The notes: a model not told the origin generated them from the sequence alone. A stretch of 64,000 bases of DNA from Pseudomonadota bacterium (GCA_021813805.1 JAKAJL010000015.1:19734-83733); one strand, 5' to 3'. Shown: positions 31,998 to 41,636, numbered from the stretch's first letter. Program-made: numbers and translations.

Positions 31998-32974
31998 TGG
32001 AGCGGAGCTTGGCCGCCACGGATGCTTTTCTGCGGCCCGACGAGGTGGTGCGCGTCCTGGATGGCCGCCTCGGGCGGGTGCACGCGCGTCAGCGCCTGGG
32101 GATCGAAGACGAGCACGAAACCCAGGCGTTTGGCCAGGGCCTCACTTTCGTCCATCTGGAGAACATCCCCCTGTCGCGGGCGATCCTTCATGTCCTGCTT
32201 CGAATTTCGGGAACTTATTGGCGCGGCAGGGACAACGCCGGGAAAATCGAACTGCGCCGCAATGTGATTTCATCGGCCCGGATCGATCCGGCGTTCGACG
32301 GCTTTGCGATTCTCCATCTTTCCGATCTTCACGCCGACATGAGCGCCCGCGCCATGCGGCGCGTGGCCGAGATCGCTTCCGGCCTCTCATACGATTTGAT
32401 TGTCCTCACCGGCGATTATCGTGGGGAAACATTCGGTCCGTATCACTCCTGTCTGCGGGAGCTGCGGGAATTGCGCGTCGCCCTGAAAGGCGACATTTTC
32501 GCGGTGCTCGGCAATCACGATTCGATCCGCATGGTTCCCGACCTCGAGCGCATGGGCGTGAAATTCCTGCTCAACGAAAATGTGGCGATCGCCAGGGACG
32601 GGGCGCGGATCTATCTCGCGGGCGTCGACGACGCCCATTTTTACAGGGTCGACAACATTGAAAAGGCGGCGACGGGCATTCCCGACGACAGCTTTTCCAT
32701 CCTGCTTTCCCACACGCCGGAGATCTACCGCCAGGCCGCCCACGCCGGCTTCGACCTGATGCTGTCCGGCCATACCCATGGCGGCCAGATCTGTCTGCCT
32801 GGCGGGATTCCCGTGACGCTCGAAGCGCGCCTGCCAAGGCGAATGGGACGGGGGCCGTGGCGCTATGGCGAAATGGCCGGCTATACGTCGGCGGGCGCCG
32901 GCGCATGTATCGTTCCCGTTCGTTTCAACTGCCCGCCCGAAATGACATTGCACGTTCTGAGAACGTCCGCCTGA
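31997..32974 (+). CDS. Metallophosphoesterase (YkuE-like)
   Basis: 325 residues from ATG 31997, which overlaps the adaptor stop (TGATG). Calcineurin-like dimetal domain with LSDLHADM, LTGDYRGETF, LGNHDS, LSHTPEIY and GHTHGGQ from about residue 100 on. The N-terminal 95 residues have no clear fold match and no membrane helix. Its tight coupling to an ABC exporter suggests it acts on the exported lipid or phosphate ester, but this is inference. Confidence 0.85.
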   Translation: MERSLAATDAFLRPDEVVRVLDGRLGRVHARQRLGIEDEHETQAFGQGLTFVHLENIPLSRAILHVLLRISGTYWRGRDNAGKIELRRNVISSARIDPAFDGFAILHLSDLHADMSARAMRRVAEIASGLSYDLIVLTGDYRGETFGPYHSCLRELRELRVALKGDIFAVLGNHDSIRMVPDLERMGVKFLLNENVAIARDGARIYLAGVDDAHFYRVDNIEKAATGIPDDSFSILLSHTPEIYRQAAHAGFDLMLSGHTHGGQICLPGGIPVTLEARLPRRMGRGPWRYGEMAGYTSAGAGACIVPVRFNCPPEMTLHVLRTSA

Positions 32975-32985
32975 TCCCCGCGTTT

Positions 32986-33489
32986 TCAGTAGGGTTCGCT
33001 GCGTAATCCCAAGGCATAGGCGACACGCGAAACGATCATCTGTCCGACCGTGAAGACCGCGACGCAAACGGCGATCTCGCCCGGGCCGAGGGGCAAGTCC
33101 CAACTGACGGCCACGGCTCCAAACAAGGATTCGGGCAACTGATCGAGGATCGGCGCCATGCTGCTCGGCGCCAGGCGGAGACGTCGCTTGACGAAGCTCG
33201 AAAGCAGGTCGCCGGCCATCGAGGCGGCGGCGGCGACGGCGCCGATGCGCCAGGAAAGGCCCATCATTGGCGCGGCGCCAGCCGCCAGGGCGACGGCGAC
33301 GAACAGACCCCGGAATGTTTTGGAGCGTCCGAACAGCGGCTGGCCATCGACGAATCTCCAGCCGAAATCGACGGGCCAGGCGGCGGTCCGTCCCAGGAGG
33401 TTCCTAGCGATCACGGGCGCGCTATTGGCGGCCGTGAGCAGGATCAGGACAATCGCGATATTTTCCGGATTCACGGCGAATGGGTCCAC
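32986..33489 (-). CDS. CDP-archaeol synthase (CarS) family protein
   Basis: 167 residues, about four or five membrane helices. The family signatures DGQPLFGRSKTFRG (residues ~48-61) and GDLLSSFVKRRL are visible. In archaea CarS makes CDP-archaeol from CTP and unsaturated archaetidic acid. Bacterial homologues have not been shown to do this; CDP-lipid synthesis is inferred. Convergent with the metallophosphoesterase, 11 bases between stops. Confidence 0.82.
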   Translation of the reverse strand: MDPFAVNPENIAIVLILLTAANSAPVIARNLLGRTAAWPVDFGWRFVDGQPLFGRSKTFRGLFVAVALAAGAAPMMGLSWRIGAVAAAASMAGDLLSSFVKRRLRLAPSSMAPILDQLPESLFGAVAVSWDLPLGPGEIAVCVAVFTVGQMIVSRVAYALGLRSEPY

Positions 33490-33680
33490 GAGAAAGGTCT
33501 CATTCGATCATTTCAAGGGCCGGCGCCGGTGAAAAGCAAGGGCTGAACGATTGACAATGGTTCGCCTCACAGGAGGTGGCGCTTTTTCGTCGGGGCGGTT
33601 TCAACCCCTTTACATTGAAAACCTGTTCAATAGCCTCCAATGGTGCTAGTTTTTTTGCCGTCGATGGAACGGCCCGGACG

Positions 33681-34007
33681 ATGAGCTGGCTTCGCATCAT
33701 TTTTTCGGTTCTCGCGGTTTGCGGCCTTTTGGCCGCGAACGAGGCGATGGCGGCTGGGCCTCATCCCTGCTGTCCGCCGATGGCGGCGGCAGCGTCAACC
33801 ATGCATCATCACGGGCAGGGAAGTGACCATCACGTCCTTCCCGAATGTTGCGTTCTGGGCGTTTGTGCGGCGCAGGCGCCGCTTGCCGCGGTTCCAACTT
33901 TAGCGCCGCCGGCGCGCATCGCTTTGCCTGCGTCTTTCGCGAGGCGTGGCGCTTCCGGCTTGCCGAGCTTCACGGCGCCGCCTGATTCCCGGCCTCCCAT
34001 CGCGTGA
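33681..34007 (+). CDS. Cys/His-rich secreted protein of the metal-efflux operon
   Basis: About 108 residues from ATG 33681 (MSWLRII...). Signal peptide with cleavage near AMAAG; the mature part has clusters HPCCPPM, MHHHGQGSDHH, and PECCVLGVC that could bind Cu, Ag or another soft metal. Similar small proteins accompany CusCBA systems, but this one has no assigned function. No good Shine-Dalgarno is seen; translation may be weak. Confidence 0.65.
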   Translation: MSWLRIIFSVLAVCGLLAANEAMAAGPHPCCPPMAAAASTMHHHGQGSDHHVLPECCVLGVCAAQAPLAAVPTLAPPARIALPASFARRGASGLPSFTAPPDSRPPIA

Positions 34008-34103
34008 CTCCCCTGAAACGCGACGCCGAGCCGCCTTGAGCGGCGGTTGGCGTTCGCGCGAGGTGACGCGAAGGCCGCGCTTCGGCCGGGAGATTTCCGA
34101 TTG

Positions 34104-35621
34104 ATGCCCGTAAATGCCCGTTTCATGGGCGCGCTTGCGCTTGCCGCCGGCAGCGCCGCAGCCGCGCTCCTTTTTCCGCCCGCGCCTGTTTTTCCGGCAG
34201 TCGCGCTGACGCTGGACGATCCAGTTCTGTTCTTTCGCCCTCCGATGGGCGGCGCCGACCTTTCCCCCAAGCCGAAAAAGGACGGCATGGGCATGGATTA
34301 TCTGCCGGTGCGCCGATCCGACATTCTTCCATTGCTGAAGAAATTGCCGGCCGTTCCCGCTGGCTCGAACGAAAAGCCTTTGTTCTGGCGCGATCCCATG
34401 GGCGGCTCGGAAATTTCCCTGTCCCCGAAGAAAAATGGGATGGGCATGGATTTCTTGCCTGTGCGGGCGGCGGACCTTGCGAATCTGCTCCCGCCGATCG
34501 GGGCGCATGGGTCAGCCGCTTCGATAGCGAAGCCGGCCGAGAAACGCATCCTCTATTACCGGAATCCGATGGGTCTGCCGGACATTTCGAGAGTTCCCAA
34601 AAAGGATCCGATGGGCATGAATTATGTGCCTGTTTACGAGGGCGAGGGCACGGGGTCATCCGTCGTCCATCTGTCGCCCGGCAAGGTGCAGCGGACCGGC
34701 GTGCGCTCTCAGCCGGTCGAGGCCAGAAGCCTCGCCGCCGCGATTCATGCGCCGGGCACGATCCAGCTCGACGAGCGTCTGGTCACGGTGGTGGCGCCGC
34801 GCTCGGTTTCATTCATCGAGAAGGTCGCCAATGTGACGACCGGCGACCGGGTGAAAAAGGGCCAAGTCATGATGCGGCTCTATTCGCCGGAAATCGCCGC
34901 CGCCGCCGCCCAATATCTCGCCACGCCCAATTTCGCCGGCGCCCGGACGCGCCTTGAAAATCTCGACGCCCCGGCGAGCGTTCTGGCCGAGATCGACCGC
35001 GCCAAAAAGGTTCCCCTGGCCGTCGACTGGCCGGCGCCGCGCGACGGGATCGTGATGGAGCGCAAGGCGGTCGACGGCATGAAGGCGGACGCCGGCCAGA
35101 CCCTGTTCACCATCGCCGACCTGACCCATGTCTGGGCGCTGATCGACGTTTCGGAAGGCGATTACGAACGGGTCAAGGCCGGACAGGAGGTCACGGTCCA
35201 TGCGCGGGGCGTCAACGGCCAGACCTTTGCCGGTCGCGTCAGCCTGATCTACCCGGAAATCAACCGCGCGACACGCACCGCCCGCGTCCGGGTCGAACTG
35301 GACAATCCCGATCTCATCCTTCGCCCTGAAATGTACGTGGAGGCCACGATCGTGACCGGCGGTGGCGAGAAGGTTCTGACGGTTCCTGAAAGCGCGATCA
35401 TCGATTCGGGGACAAGCAAGCTTGTGCTGCTCGATCTTGGCAACGGGCGCTTCGAGCCGCGCGCGGTCAAGACCGGCTTTCATGGCCAGGGCGAAGTCGA
35501 AATCCGCGAAGGCGTCGTCGAGGGCGACAAGGTCGTCACCGCCGCCAATTTCCTGATTGACGCCGAGAGCAATCTCAAGGCGGCGCTCCAAGCCTTAAGC
35601 CCGGCGGGAGCGTCGCAATGA
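34104..35621 (+). CDS. cusB: CusB-type RND efflux adaptor with heavy-metal-binding repeats
   Basis: 505 residues. N-terminal signal/anchor, then three tandem heavy-metal-binding-domain repeats, each 60-70 residues apart, with motifs ending KDGMGMDYLPV, KNGMGMDFLPV, KDPMGMNYVPV and a shared YxxPMG core (residues ~50-190). The remaining part is the barrel-sandwich/hairpin/beta-barrel adaptor (VAPRSVSFIEKVANVTTGDRV). Periplasmic. ATGA overlap with cusA. Gene symbol by family resemblance to CusB/SilB. Confidence 0.9.
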   Translation: MPVNARFMGALALAAGSAAAALLFPPAPVFPAVALTLDDPVLFFRPPMGGADLSPKPKKDGMGMDYLPVRRSDILPLLKKLPAVPAGSNEKPLFWRDPMGGSEISLSPKKNGMGMDFLPVRAADLANLLPPIGAHGSAASIAKPAEKRILYYRNPMGLPDISRVPKKDPMGMNYVPVYEGEGTGSSVVHLSPGKVQRTGVRSQPVEARSLAAAIHAPGTIQLDERLVTVVAPRSVSFIEKVANVTTGDRVKKGQVMMRLYSPEIAAAAAQYLATPNFAGARTRLENLDAPASVLAEIDRAKKVPLAVDWPAPRDGIVMERKAVDGMKADAGQTLFTIADLTHVWALIDVSEGDYERVKAGQEVTVHARGVNGQTFAGRVSLIYPEINRATRTARVRVELDNPDLILRPEMYVEATIVTGGGEKVLTVPESAIIDSGTSKLVLLDLGNGRFEPRAVKTGFHGQGEVEIREGVVEGDKVVTAANFLIDAESNLKAALQALSPAGASQ

Positions 35622-38600
35622 TCGGACGCCTCATTTCGTGGTCGGCGCGCAACCTCTTCCTGATCTTCATCGGGACAATCTTCGTCGTCGCCGCCGGCGT
35701 CATGGCCCTGCGCACGCTGCCGCTCGACGCCCTGCCCGATCTCTCGGACGTTCAGGTCATCGTCTATACCGAAGTTCCCGGCCAGGCGCCGCAGGTCGTC
35801 GAGGACCAGGTCACTTATCCGCTGGCCAGCGCCATGCTCACTGTGCCGCGCTCGAAAGTGGTGCGCGGCTTCTCCTTTTTCGGCGTGTCCTTCGTCTACA
35901 TCATTTTCGAGGACGGGACTGATCTTTACTGGGCGCGGTCCCGCGTCCTCGAATATCTCGCCGCGGCGGGCAAGCAATTGCCGGTCGGCGTGACTCCGGT
36001 TCTGGGGCCGGACGCGACCGGCGTCGGCTGGGTCTATCAATATGCCCTGGTGGCGAAAGAGCTGACGCTGGCCGAAACGCGCTCGCTTCAGGACTGGACC
36101 CTTCGCTACGGCCTTTCCAAGGCCGAAGGCGTGGCCGAGGTCGCGAGCGTCGGCGGCTTCGTCAAGCAATATAATGTCGTCGTCGATCCGCGCCGTTTGC
36201 AGGAGCTCGGCATCCCTCTGCAAAAGGTGCAGGACGCCATCCGCGCCAGCAATCGGGACGTCGGAGGACGCACGGTCGAGCTTTCCGAATTCGAGTTCAT
36301 GGTGCGCGGGCGCGGCTATCTGCGGGGCGTGTCCGACCTCCAGAACATCGTGCTGCGCTCGGACAACGGCGCGCCGCTGCGGCTCAAGGACGTGGCGCGG
36401 GTCGAGATCGGTCCGGACGAGCGGCGCGGCGTCGCCGAACTCAACGGCGAAGGCGAGGTCGCCGCCGGCGTCGCCCTCCAGCGCTTCGGCGCCAATGCGC
36501 TGACGGTCATCGACAACGTCAAGGCGACGCTGGCGCGCTTGGCGCCGAGCCTTCCCAAGGGGGTCAAGATCGTCCCGGTCTATGACCGCTCGCAATTGAT
36601 CGACGCGGCGATCGAGACGCTGAGGCATACGCTCTTCGAGGAAAGCGTCATCGTCGCGCTGGTCTGCGTGATTTTTCTGCTCCATGTGCGCAGCGCTTTG
36701 GTCGCCATCATCATGCTGCCGGTCGGCGTGCTGATGGCTTTCGCCGTGATGAAAGCGCTCGGCCTTGGAGCGAACATCATGAGCCTGGGCGGCATCGCCA
36801 TCGCCATCGGGGCGATGGTGGATGCGGCGATCGTGATGATCGAGAACGCCCACAAGCATCTCGAACGCGCGCCGCCAGACAAGTCAAGGCTCGACATCAT
36901 GGTTGAAGCCGCGACCGAAGTCGGCCCGGCTCTGTTCTTCAGCCTGCTGGTCATCACCGTCTCCTTCCTGCCGATTTTCACGCTGGAGGCGCAGGAAGGA
37001 CGGCTGTTCAGCCCGCTTGCCTATACCAAAACCTTTTCCATGGCGGCGGCGGCGATCCTGTCGGTGACCCTGGTTCCGGCGCTGATGGTGGTTTTCGTGC
37101 GGGGAAAAATCATTCCCGAGCGCAGAAACCCGATCAACAAAGTCCTGATCTGGATCTATCGACCGGTGATCCGCCTCGTCCTGCGCGCGCGCGCGCTGAC
37201 GATCCTGCTGACGGTCGCGGCCCTGGCCGCGACGGTTTGGCCGGCGCGCCAGATCGGCGGCGAATTCATGCCGACGCTCAATGAAGGCACACTGCTTTAC
37301 ATGCCGACCACCCCGCCGGGCCTCTCCATCACCAAGGCGACCGAGTTGCTCCAGAAACAGGACCAGATCATCAAGAGTTTTCCGGAGGTGAAATCCGTTT
37401 TCGGCAAGGCCGGTCGCGCCAATACCGCGACCGATCCGGCTCCGATCGAGATGTTCGAGACCGTGATCCAGCTGCAACCCAAGGCGCAATGGCCGGCGGG
37501 GATGACGGTGGACAAGCTGATCGCGACGATGGACGCCGCGCTCCAGTTCCCCGGCGTCTCCAATGCCTGGACCATGCCGATCAAGGGCCGTCTCGACATG
37601 CTTTCGACCGGCATTCGCACGCCGATCGGCATAAAAGTCTTCGGCCGCGACCTGGGCGAGATCGAAAAGCTCGCGCGTCAGGTCGAGGCGGCGGTGCGCA
37701 AGGTTCCGGGGACGTCGAGCGCCTTCGCCGAACGGATCATCGGCGGCTATTACCTCGAAACCGATCCGGATCGGGCGGCGCTGGCGCAATATGGTCTGAC
37801 CGTCGGCGACGTGCAGGACGTGATCGCCACCGCGCTCGGCGGAGAGACGGTGACGACCACAGTCGAGGGCCGCGAGCGCTACGGCGTCAATGTCCGCTAT
37901 CCCCGCGATTTCCGCTCGTCGCCGCAAGAGATCGCCCGCGACGTCCTTGTGCCCTTGCCGGGCGGCGGCACGACGCCATTGGGCCAGGTCGCCAGGATCA
38001 ACCTCGTGCGCGGACCGACGGCGATTCGCACCGAGAATGGCCAGTTGGCGGGCTATGTCTATGTCGATGTGCGCGACCGGGACATCGCCTCCTATGTCGC
38101 CGAGGCGCAGCGCGCGGTGGCGAAGGCGGTACAATTCCCGGCCGGCTATTATGTGACCTGGAGCGGGCAGTTCGAATATATGGAGCGCGCCGCGGCGAAG
38201 ATGCGGGTGGTCGCGCCGGTCACCCTGCTGATCATCTTCCTGCTGCTCTATCTCAACTTCCGCCGCCTCACCGAAACCCTGATCGTCATGGCCTCGCTGC
38301 CCTTCGCGCTCACTGGCGGCATATGGCTGATGTGGCATATGGGCTTCAACATGTCGGTGGCGGTCGCGGTCGGCTTCATCGCTCTGGCCGGCGTCGCCGC
38401 CGAAACCGGCGTCGTCATGCTGATCTATCTCGACCAGGCGATGCGGGAGGTCGCCGCCGAGCGCGCGGCCGAAGGCCGATCCTTAACCCGCGCCGACCTG
38501 CATGAGGCGATCATGCGCGGCGCAGTCGAGCGGGTGCGGCCCAAGATGATGACGGTCGCTGCGATCATGGCCGGCCTTTTGCCGATCCTGTGGAGCACGG

Positions 38601-38803
38601 GCGCGGGCTCGGAAGTCATGCAGCGGATCGCCGTGCCGATGATCGGCGGCATGGCGTCCTCCACCCTGCTCACCCTGATCGTCATTCCGGCGATCTACGC
38701 CCTGGTCGAAGGGTTTGGGCTGCCGCGCGAAGGCGTGGCGGCGCAAAGAACTGGCCAAGAGCGGCCCCCCGTGCAATCGAGAGAAACCGCGGCTGCGGAA
38801 TAG
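35618..38803 (+). CDS. cusA: CusA/CzcA-family heavy-metal RND efflux permease
   Basis: 1061 residues, twelve-TM RND proton antiporter in the inner membrane. Proton-relay TM4 AMVDAAIVMIENAH; the region NAWTMPIKGRLDMLSTGIR resembles the CusA Met-rich copper/silver site and suggests Cu/Ag specificity rather than Zn/Co, but other metals are possible. Full length, start overlaps cusB stop. Confidence 0.94.
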   Translation: MIGRLISWSARNLFLIFIGTIFVVAAGVMALRTLPLDALPDLSDVQVIVYTEVPGQAPQVVEDQVTYPLASAMLTVPRSKVVRGFSFFGVSFVYIIFEDGTDLYWARSRVLEYLAAAGKQLPVGVTPVLGPDATGVGWVYQYALVAKELTLAETRSLQDWTLRYGLSKAEGVAEVASVGGFVKQYNVVVDPRRLQELGIPLQKVQDAIRASNRDVGGRTVELSEFEFMVRGRGYLRGVSDLQNIVLRSDNGAPLRLKDVARVEIGPDERRGVAELNGEGEVAAGVALQRFGANALTVIDNVKATLARLAPSLPKGVKIVPVYDRSQLIDAAIETLRHTLFEESVIVALVCVIFLLHVRSALVAIIMLPVGVLMAFAVMKALGLGANIMSLGGIAIAIGAMVDAAIVMIENAHKHLERAPPDKSRLDIMVEAATEVGPALFFSLLVITVSFLPIFTLEAQEGRLFSPLAYTKTFSMAAAAILSVTLVPALMVVFVRGKIIPERRNPINKVLIWIYRPVIRLVLRARALTILLTVAALAATVWPARQIGGEFMPTLNEGTLLYMPTTPPGLSITKATELLQKQDQIIKSFPEVKSVFGKAGRANTATDPAPIEMFETVIQLQPKAQWPAGMTVDKLIATMDAALQFPGVSNAWTMPIKGRLDMLSTGIRTPIGIKVFGRDLGEIEKLARQVEAAVRKVPGTSSAFAERIIGGYYLETDPDRAALAQYGLTVGDVQDVIATALGGETVTTTVEGRERYGVNVRYPRDFRSSPQEIARDVLVPLPGGGTTPLGQVARINLVRGPTAIRTENGQLAGYVYVDVRDRDIASYVAEAQRAVAKAVQFPAGYYVTWSGQFEYMERAAAKMRVVAPVTLLIIFLLLYLNFRRLTETLIVMASLPFALTGGIWLMWHMGFNMSVAVAVGFIALAGVAAETGVVMLIYLDQAMREVAAERAAEGRSLTRADLHEAIMRGAVERVRPKMMTVAAIMAGLLPILWSTGAGSEVMQRIAVPMIGGMASSTLLTLIVIPAIYALVEGFGLPREGVAAQRTGQERPPVQSRETAAAE

Positions 38804-38825
38804 GCGCCCCATCAGGAGCAAGACC

Positions 38826-39185
38826 ATGCGAAATTTCCAATTCAGCTCCCGTGTCAGACTCGGTTTCGCGATCGCCGTTGCGCTCTCCGGCGCGGCGCCG
38901 TTCTTGGTTTCCGGTCAAGCCTGCGCCGCTTCGGCCATTGTCGTCGCCCAAGCGGAAAAGCCGATCGGCCAGGGCACGGTGAACGCCATCGACGAGTCCA
39001 GGCGCCTGCTCAACATTACCCATGGCCCGATCGCCGCCCTGGACTGGCCGGGCATGACCATGAATTTCGGCGTCGCGCCCAGCGTCGATCTCAAGGCGCT
39101 CAAAGCCGGTGCGAAGATTTCCTTCACCCTGACGCGCGGCGCCGATGGGATGTATGTGATCGACGCAGTCAAGCCTGCACAGTGA
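38826..39185 (+). CDS. CusF-like periplasmic copper-binding protein
   Basis: 119 residues, signal peptide ending near SGQACAAS, then an OB-fold CusF domain with the metal motif DWPGMTMNF (Trp and Met ligands) and LLNITHGPIAAL. It would hand metal to the CusB/CusA pump. AGGAGCAAGACC precedes the ATG. Confidence 0.9.
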   Translation: MRNFQFSSRVRLGFAIAVALSGAAPFLVSGQACAASAIVVAQAEKPIGQGTVNAIDESRRLLNITHGPIAALDWPGMTMNFGVAPSVDLKALKAGAKISFTLTRGADGMYVIDAVKPAQ

Positions 39186-39227
39186 AGCCTGGCGGCCTTG
39201 CGCCGCCCGCCGTCAAGGAAAAGCCCG

Positions 39228-40670
39228 ATGCTGGGGAATCGACTGCCTTCCGCCGCCGTCCTGATCGGCTTGAGCCTGACGCTCGGAATCGCGCTCGGCG
39301 GCTGCGCCTTGACGCCAGATGGCGCACGCGACGAGCAGGCCAGACTCGCCGCCGCGTCAAAGCTCTACGAGAAGCCCGTCGAATCGCGTGAATTGCCGGC
39401 TCTGCCCGCGCGCGTGGGCTGGCGCGACGCGCTGCGCCGCGCCTTCCTGGCCAATGGCGACCTCGAATCGGCCTATTTCGAGTGGAAGGCGGCGATGATC
39501 GCCGTCGACAAGGCTGACGCCTGGCCGAACAGCAATCTCACCCTTGGTTACAGCTATATGTTCTCCCCGGCCAACATGAAGGCATGGGACAGGACGACGC
39601 TCGCCGCGGGATTCGACCCGAGCATGAATTTGCAATTGCCGGTCAAGCCGGCGACCGCCGGCAAGGTCGCGCTGGAAGCGGCGCGCGAAACCGGCGAGAA
39701 ATTCCGCGCCGCCAAATTCGATCTGCAGAAAAAAGTTCTCGACGCTTATCTCGATCTGGCGCTGGCGGAAGAGAGGGCGCGCATTCAGCGCGACGTCGTC
39801 CACGTCCTCGATCTGGCCGAGAGTTCGGCGCGCGCGCGCGCCCAGGTAGGCGGATCGGTCCCCGACGCCCTGAAGGCCAAAACCGAGCAGGAAGTCGCCA
39901 AAAACAATCTCCGCAACCTCGACGCCGAGGTCCTGTCGGCGAAAGCCAGACTCAATGGCCTGATGGCCCGCAATGCCTCAGCTCCGCTCGGCCTGCCGCC
40001 GCAATTGCCGGCGCTGCGGCCGGTTCTCGCCAATGACGCGCGGCTGATCGCCGTCGCCGTCGATCGCAATCCGGAGCTCGCCGCGCTTGCCCGGCAGGTC
40101 GCCGGACGCAAGAACGCCATCGATCTGGCCTCGCTCGGCTATCTGCCGGACGTCATCCCGTCCTTTTCCATCACCGGCTCGATTTCGCAGACGGTGGGCG
40201 CCATGGCGATGCTGCCGACGACCTTGCCGCAGATCCGCGCGACGATCGACAATGCGGCCGCGATGGAGCGGTCGTCCGAAGCCCTGCTGCGCCAGACCGG
40301 CAAGGACCGCGCCGCCAGTTTCGTCGCCAATCTCTATCTGATGCGCAACGCGGAGCGCCAGGTCGCGCTTTACCGCCGCAGCCTCGTGCCTCTGGCGCAG
40401 CAGACGCTGACCAGTTCGCAGCAGACCTATGCGGCGGGGCAATCGTCTTTCGTCGATCTGATCGACAGCATCCGGACCTATGACGCGATCCGGCTGCTGG
40501 CCGCGGAAGCCCGGATCGAGCGCGAGAAGCGGCTCGCCGAGCTTGAGGCGCTGGCCGGAGTGGACGTCGAGACTCTTGGCAAGCCGAAGACCGCCGCCTT
40601 GATCGTTTCGGCGCAGTCCGACGCCCCATGGCTTCAGCCAGAGCCCGGTCCTTCGCGGCCTGGGCGATGA
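39228..40670 (+). CDS. TolC-family outer-membrane efflux lipoprotein
   Basis: About 480 residues from ATG 39228. Lipobox LGGC at Cys26 after a signal segment; two outer-membrane-efflux repeats of heptad-like helices (residues ~190-260 and ~385-455). Forms the exit duct for the CusBA pump. Gap of 42 bases from cusF. Probably same operon. Confidence 0.9.
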   Translation: MLGNRLPSAAVLIGLSLTLGIALGGCALTPDGARDEQARLAAASKLYEKPVESRELPALPARVGWRDALRRAFLANGDLESAYFEWKAAMIAVDKADAWPNSNLTLGYSYMFSPANMKAWDRTTLAAGFDPSMNLQLPVKPATAGKVALEAARETGEKFRAAKFDLQKKVLDAYLDLALAEERARIQRDVVHVLDLAESSARARAQVGGSVPDALKAKTEQEVAKNNLRNLDAEVLSAKARLNGLMARNASAPLGLPPQLPALRPVLANDARLIAVAVDRNPELAALARQVAGRKNAIDLASLGYLPDVIPSFSITGSISQTVGAMAMLPTTLPQIRATIDNAAAMERSSEALLRQTGKDRAASFVANLYLMRNAERQVALYRRSLVPLAQQTLTSSQQTYAAGQSSFVDLIDSIRTYDAIRLLAAEARIEREKRLAELEALAGVDVETLGKPKTAALIVSAQSDAPWLQPEPGPSRPGR

Positions 40671-40804
40671 ATTCCGGCCCTTCGCCGGCGCGCGAATTCA
40701 TGGGAACGCAGCAGGCGTTTCTCGGTTTCTCTGATTGGGGAGCCACGCGGCGCGGTCGGAACCGGAAGACCGCTCCGGCGGGCGATGCGCCGGAGGAGGC
40801 GGTC

Positions 40805-41617
40805 ATGATGCCTTTTACTCGATCGCGTTGGGCCATCCGCCTGGTCGCGTTTGCGCTCGGCGCGGTGGCGCCGGCTTTTCCCGCTCGCATTTCGGCGCAG
40901 GGAATGATGAGCGGGGTCGACCTGAATACGCCTGCGTTCACCCAGGCCGAACTGTCGCGCGCCGACATCGAGGGCCTGATCGCCAAACTCAAGCCGGGCC
41001 AGAAGCTCGATCTGGCCGGCAAGAGCCTCAACGCTCTCGATCTGTCGAAACTCGACCTGCAAGGCGCCGATCTTCGCGGGGCGCGGCTCAATCACGCGAA
41101 TCTCTCAGGAGCGGATCTGCGCGGTGCGGTGCTCGACGACGTCTGGGCGCTGGGCGCCGATCTTTCCGGCGCCGATCTTTCCGGCGCGCGGCTGTTCGGC
41201 GCGCAAATGCTGCACGCGAGATTCGACCGCGCCGATCTGTCCGGCGCGCGTCTCGCCGGCGATTTCACCGGGGCGCATTTTGCCGGAGCGAAGCTGGCGG
41301 GCGCCGATGGCTCCGCCGACATGAAAAACCAGTCCATGGGCTTGATGCATGCGGTGATGCGCTCGGCGGACCTGCGCGGCGCCGATCTGGCGCGAGCGGA
41401 TTTTTCGCGCGCCGATCTTGAATTCGCGCAACTGAACGACGCCGATCTCTCGCGCGCCGATCTTTCTCACGCCGACGTCGCCGGGGCCGACCTGCGCGGC
41501 GCCCGCCTCGAAGGCGCCAATCTCGACGGGGCGGATGTGGCTTCCGCGCATATCGACGCCGCCGCCGCGAAAAATTTCTCTCGCGCGATCAATCTCGACC
41601 GCGCGCTCAAGGATTGA
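40805..41617 (+). CDS. Exported pentapeptide-repeat protein
   Basis: About 270 residues; ATG 40805 with GGAGGAGGCGG upstream. Signal peptide (VAFALGAVAPAFPARISAQG) then some 30 pentapeptide repeats of A(D/N)LxG type (LSGADLRGAVL, FSRADLEFAQL) forming a right-handed beta-helix of about 100 A. Pentapeptide proteins are usually cytoplasmic; the signal peptide puts this one in the periplasm or outer membrane. Function unknown, but it ends the metal-efflux operon. Confidence 0.8.
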   Translation: MMPFTRSRWAIRLVAFALGAVAPAFPARISAQGMMSGVDLNTPAFTQAELSRADIEGLIAKLKPGQKLDLAGKSLNALDLSKLDLQGADLRGARLNHANLSGADLRGAVLDDVWALGADLSGADLSGARLFGAQMLHARFDRADLSGARLAGDFTGAHFAGAKLAGADGSADMKNQSMGLMHAVMRSADLRGADLARADFSRADLEFAQLNDADLSRADLSHADVAGADLRGARLEGANLDGADVASAHIDAAAAKNFSRAINLDRALKD

Positions 41618-41636
41618 TCGGCTGCCGTAGGACGGG

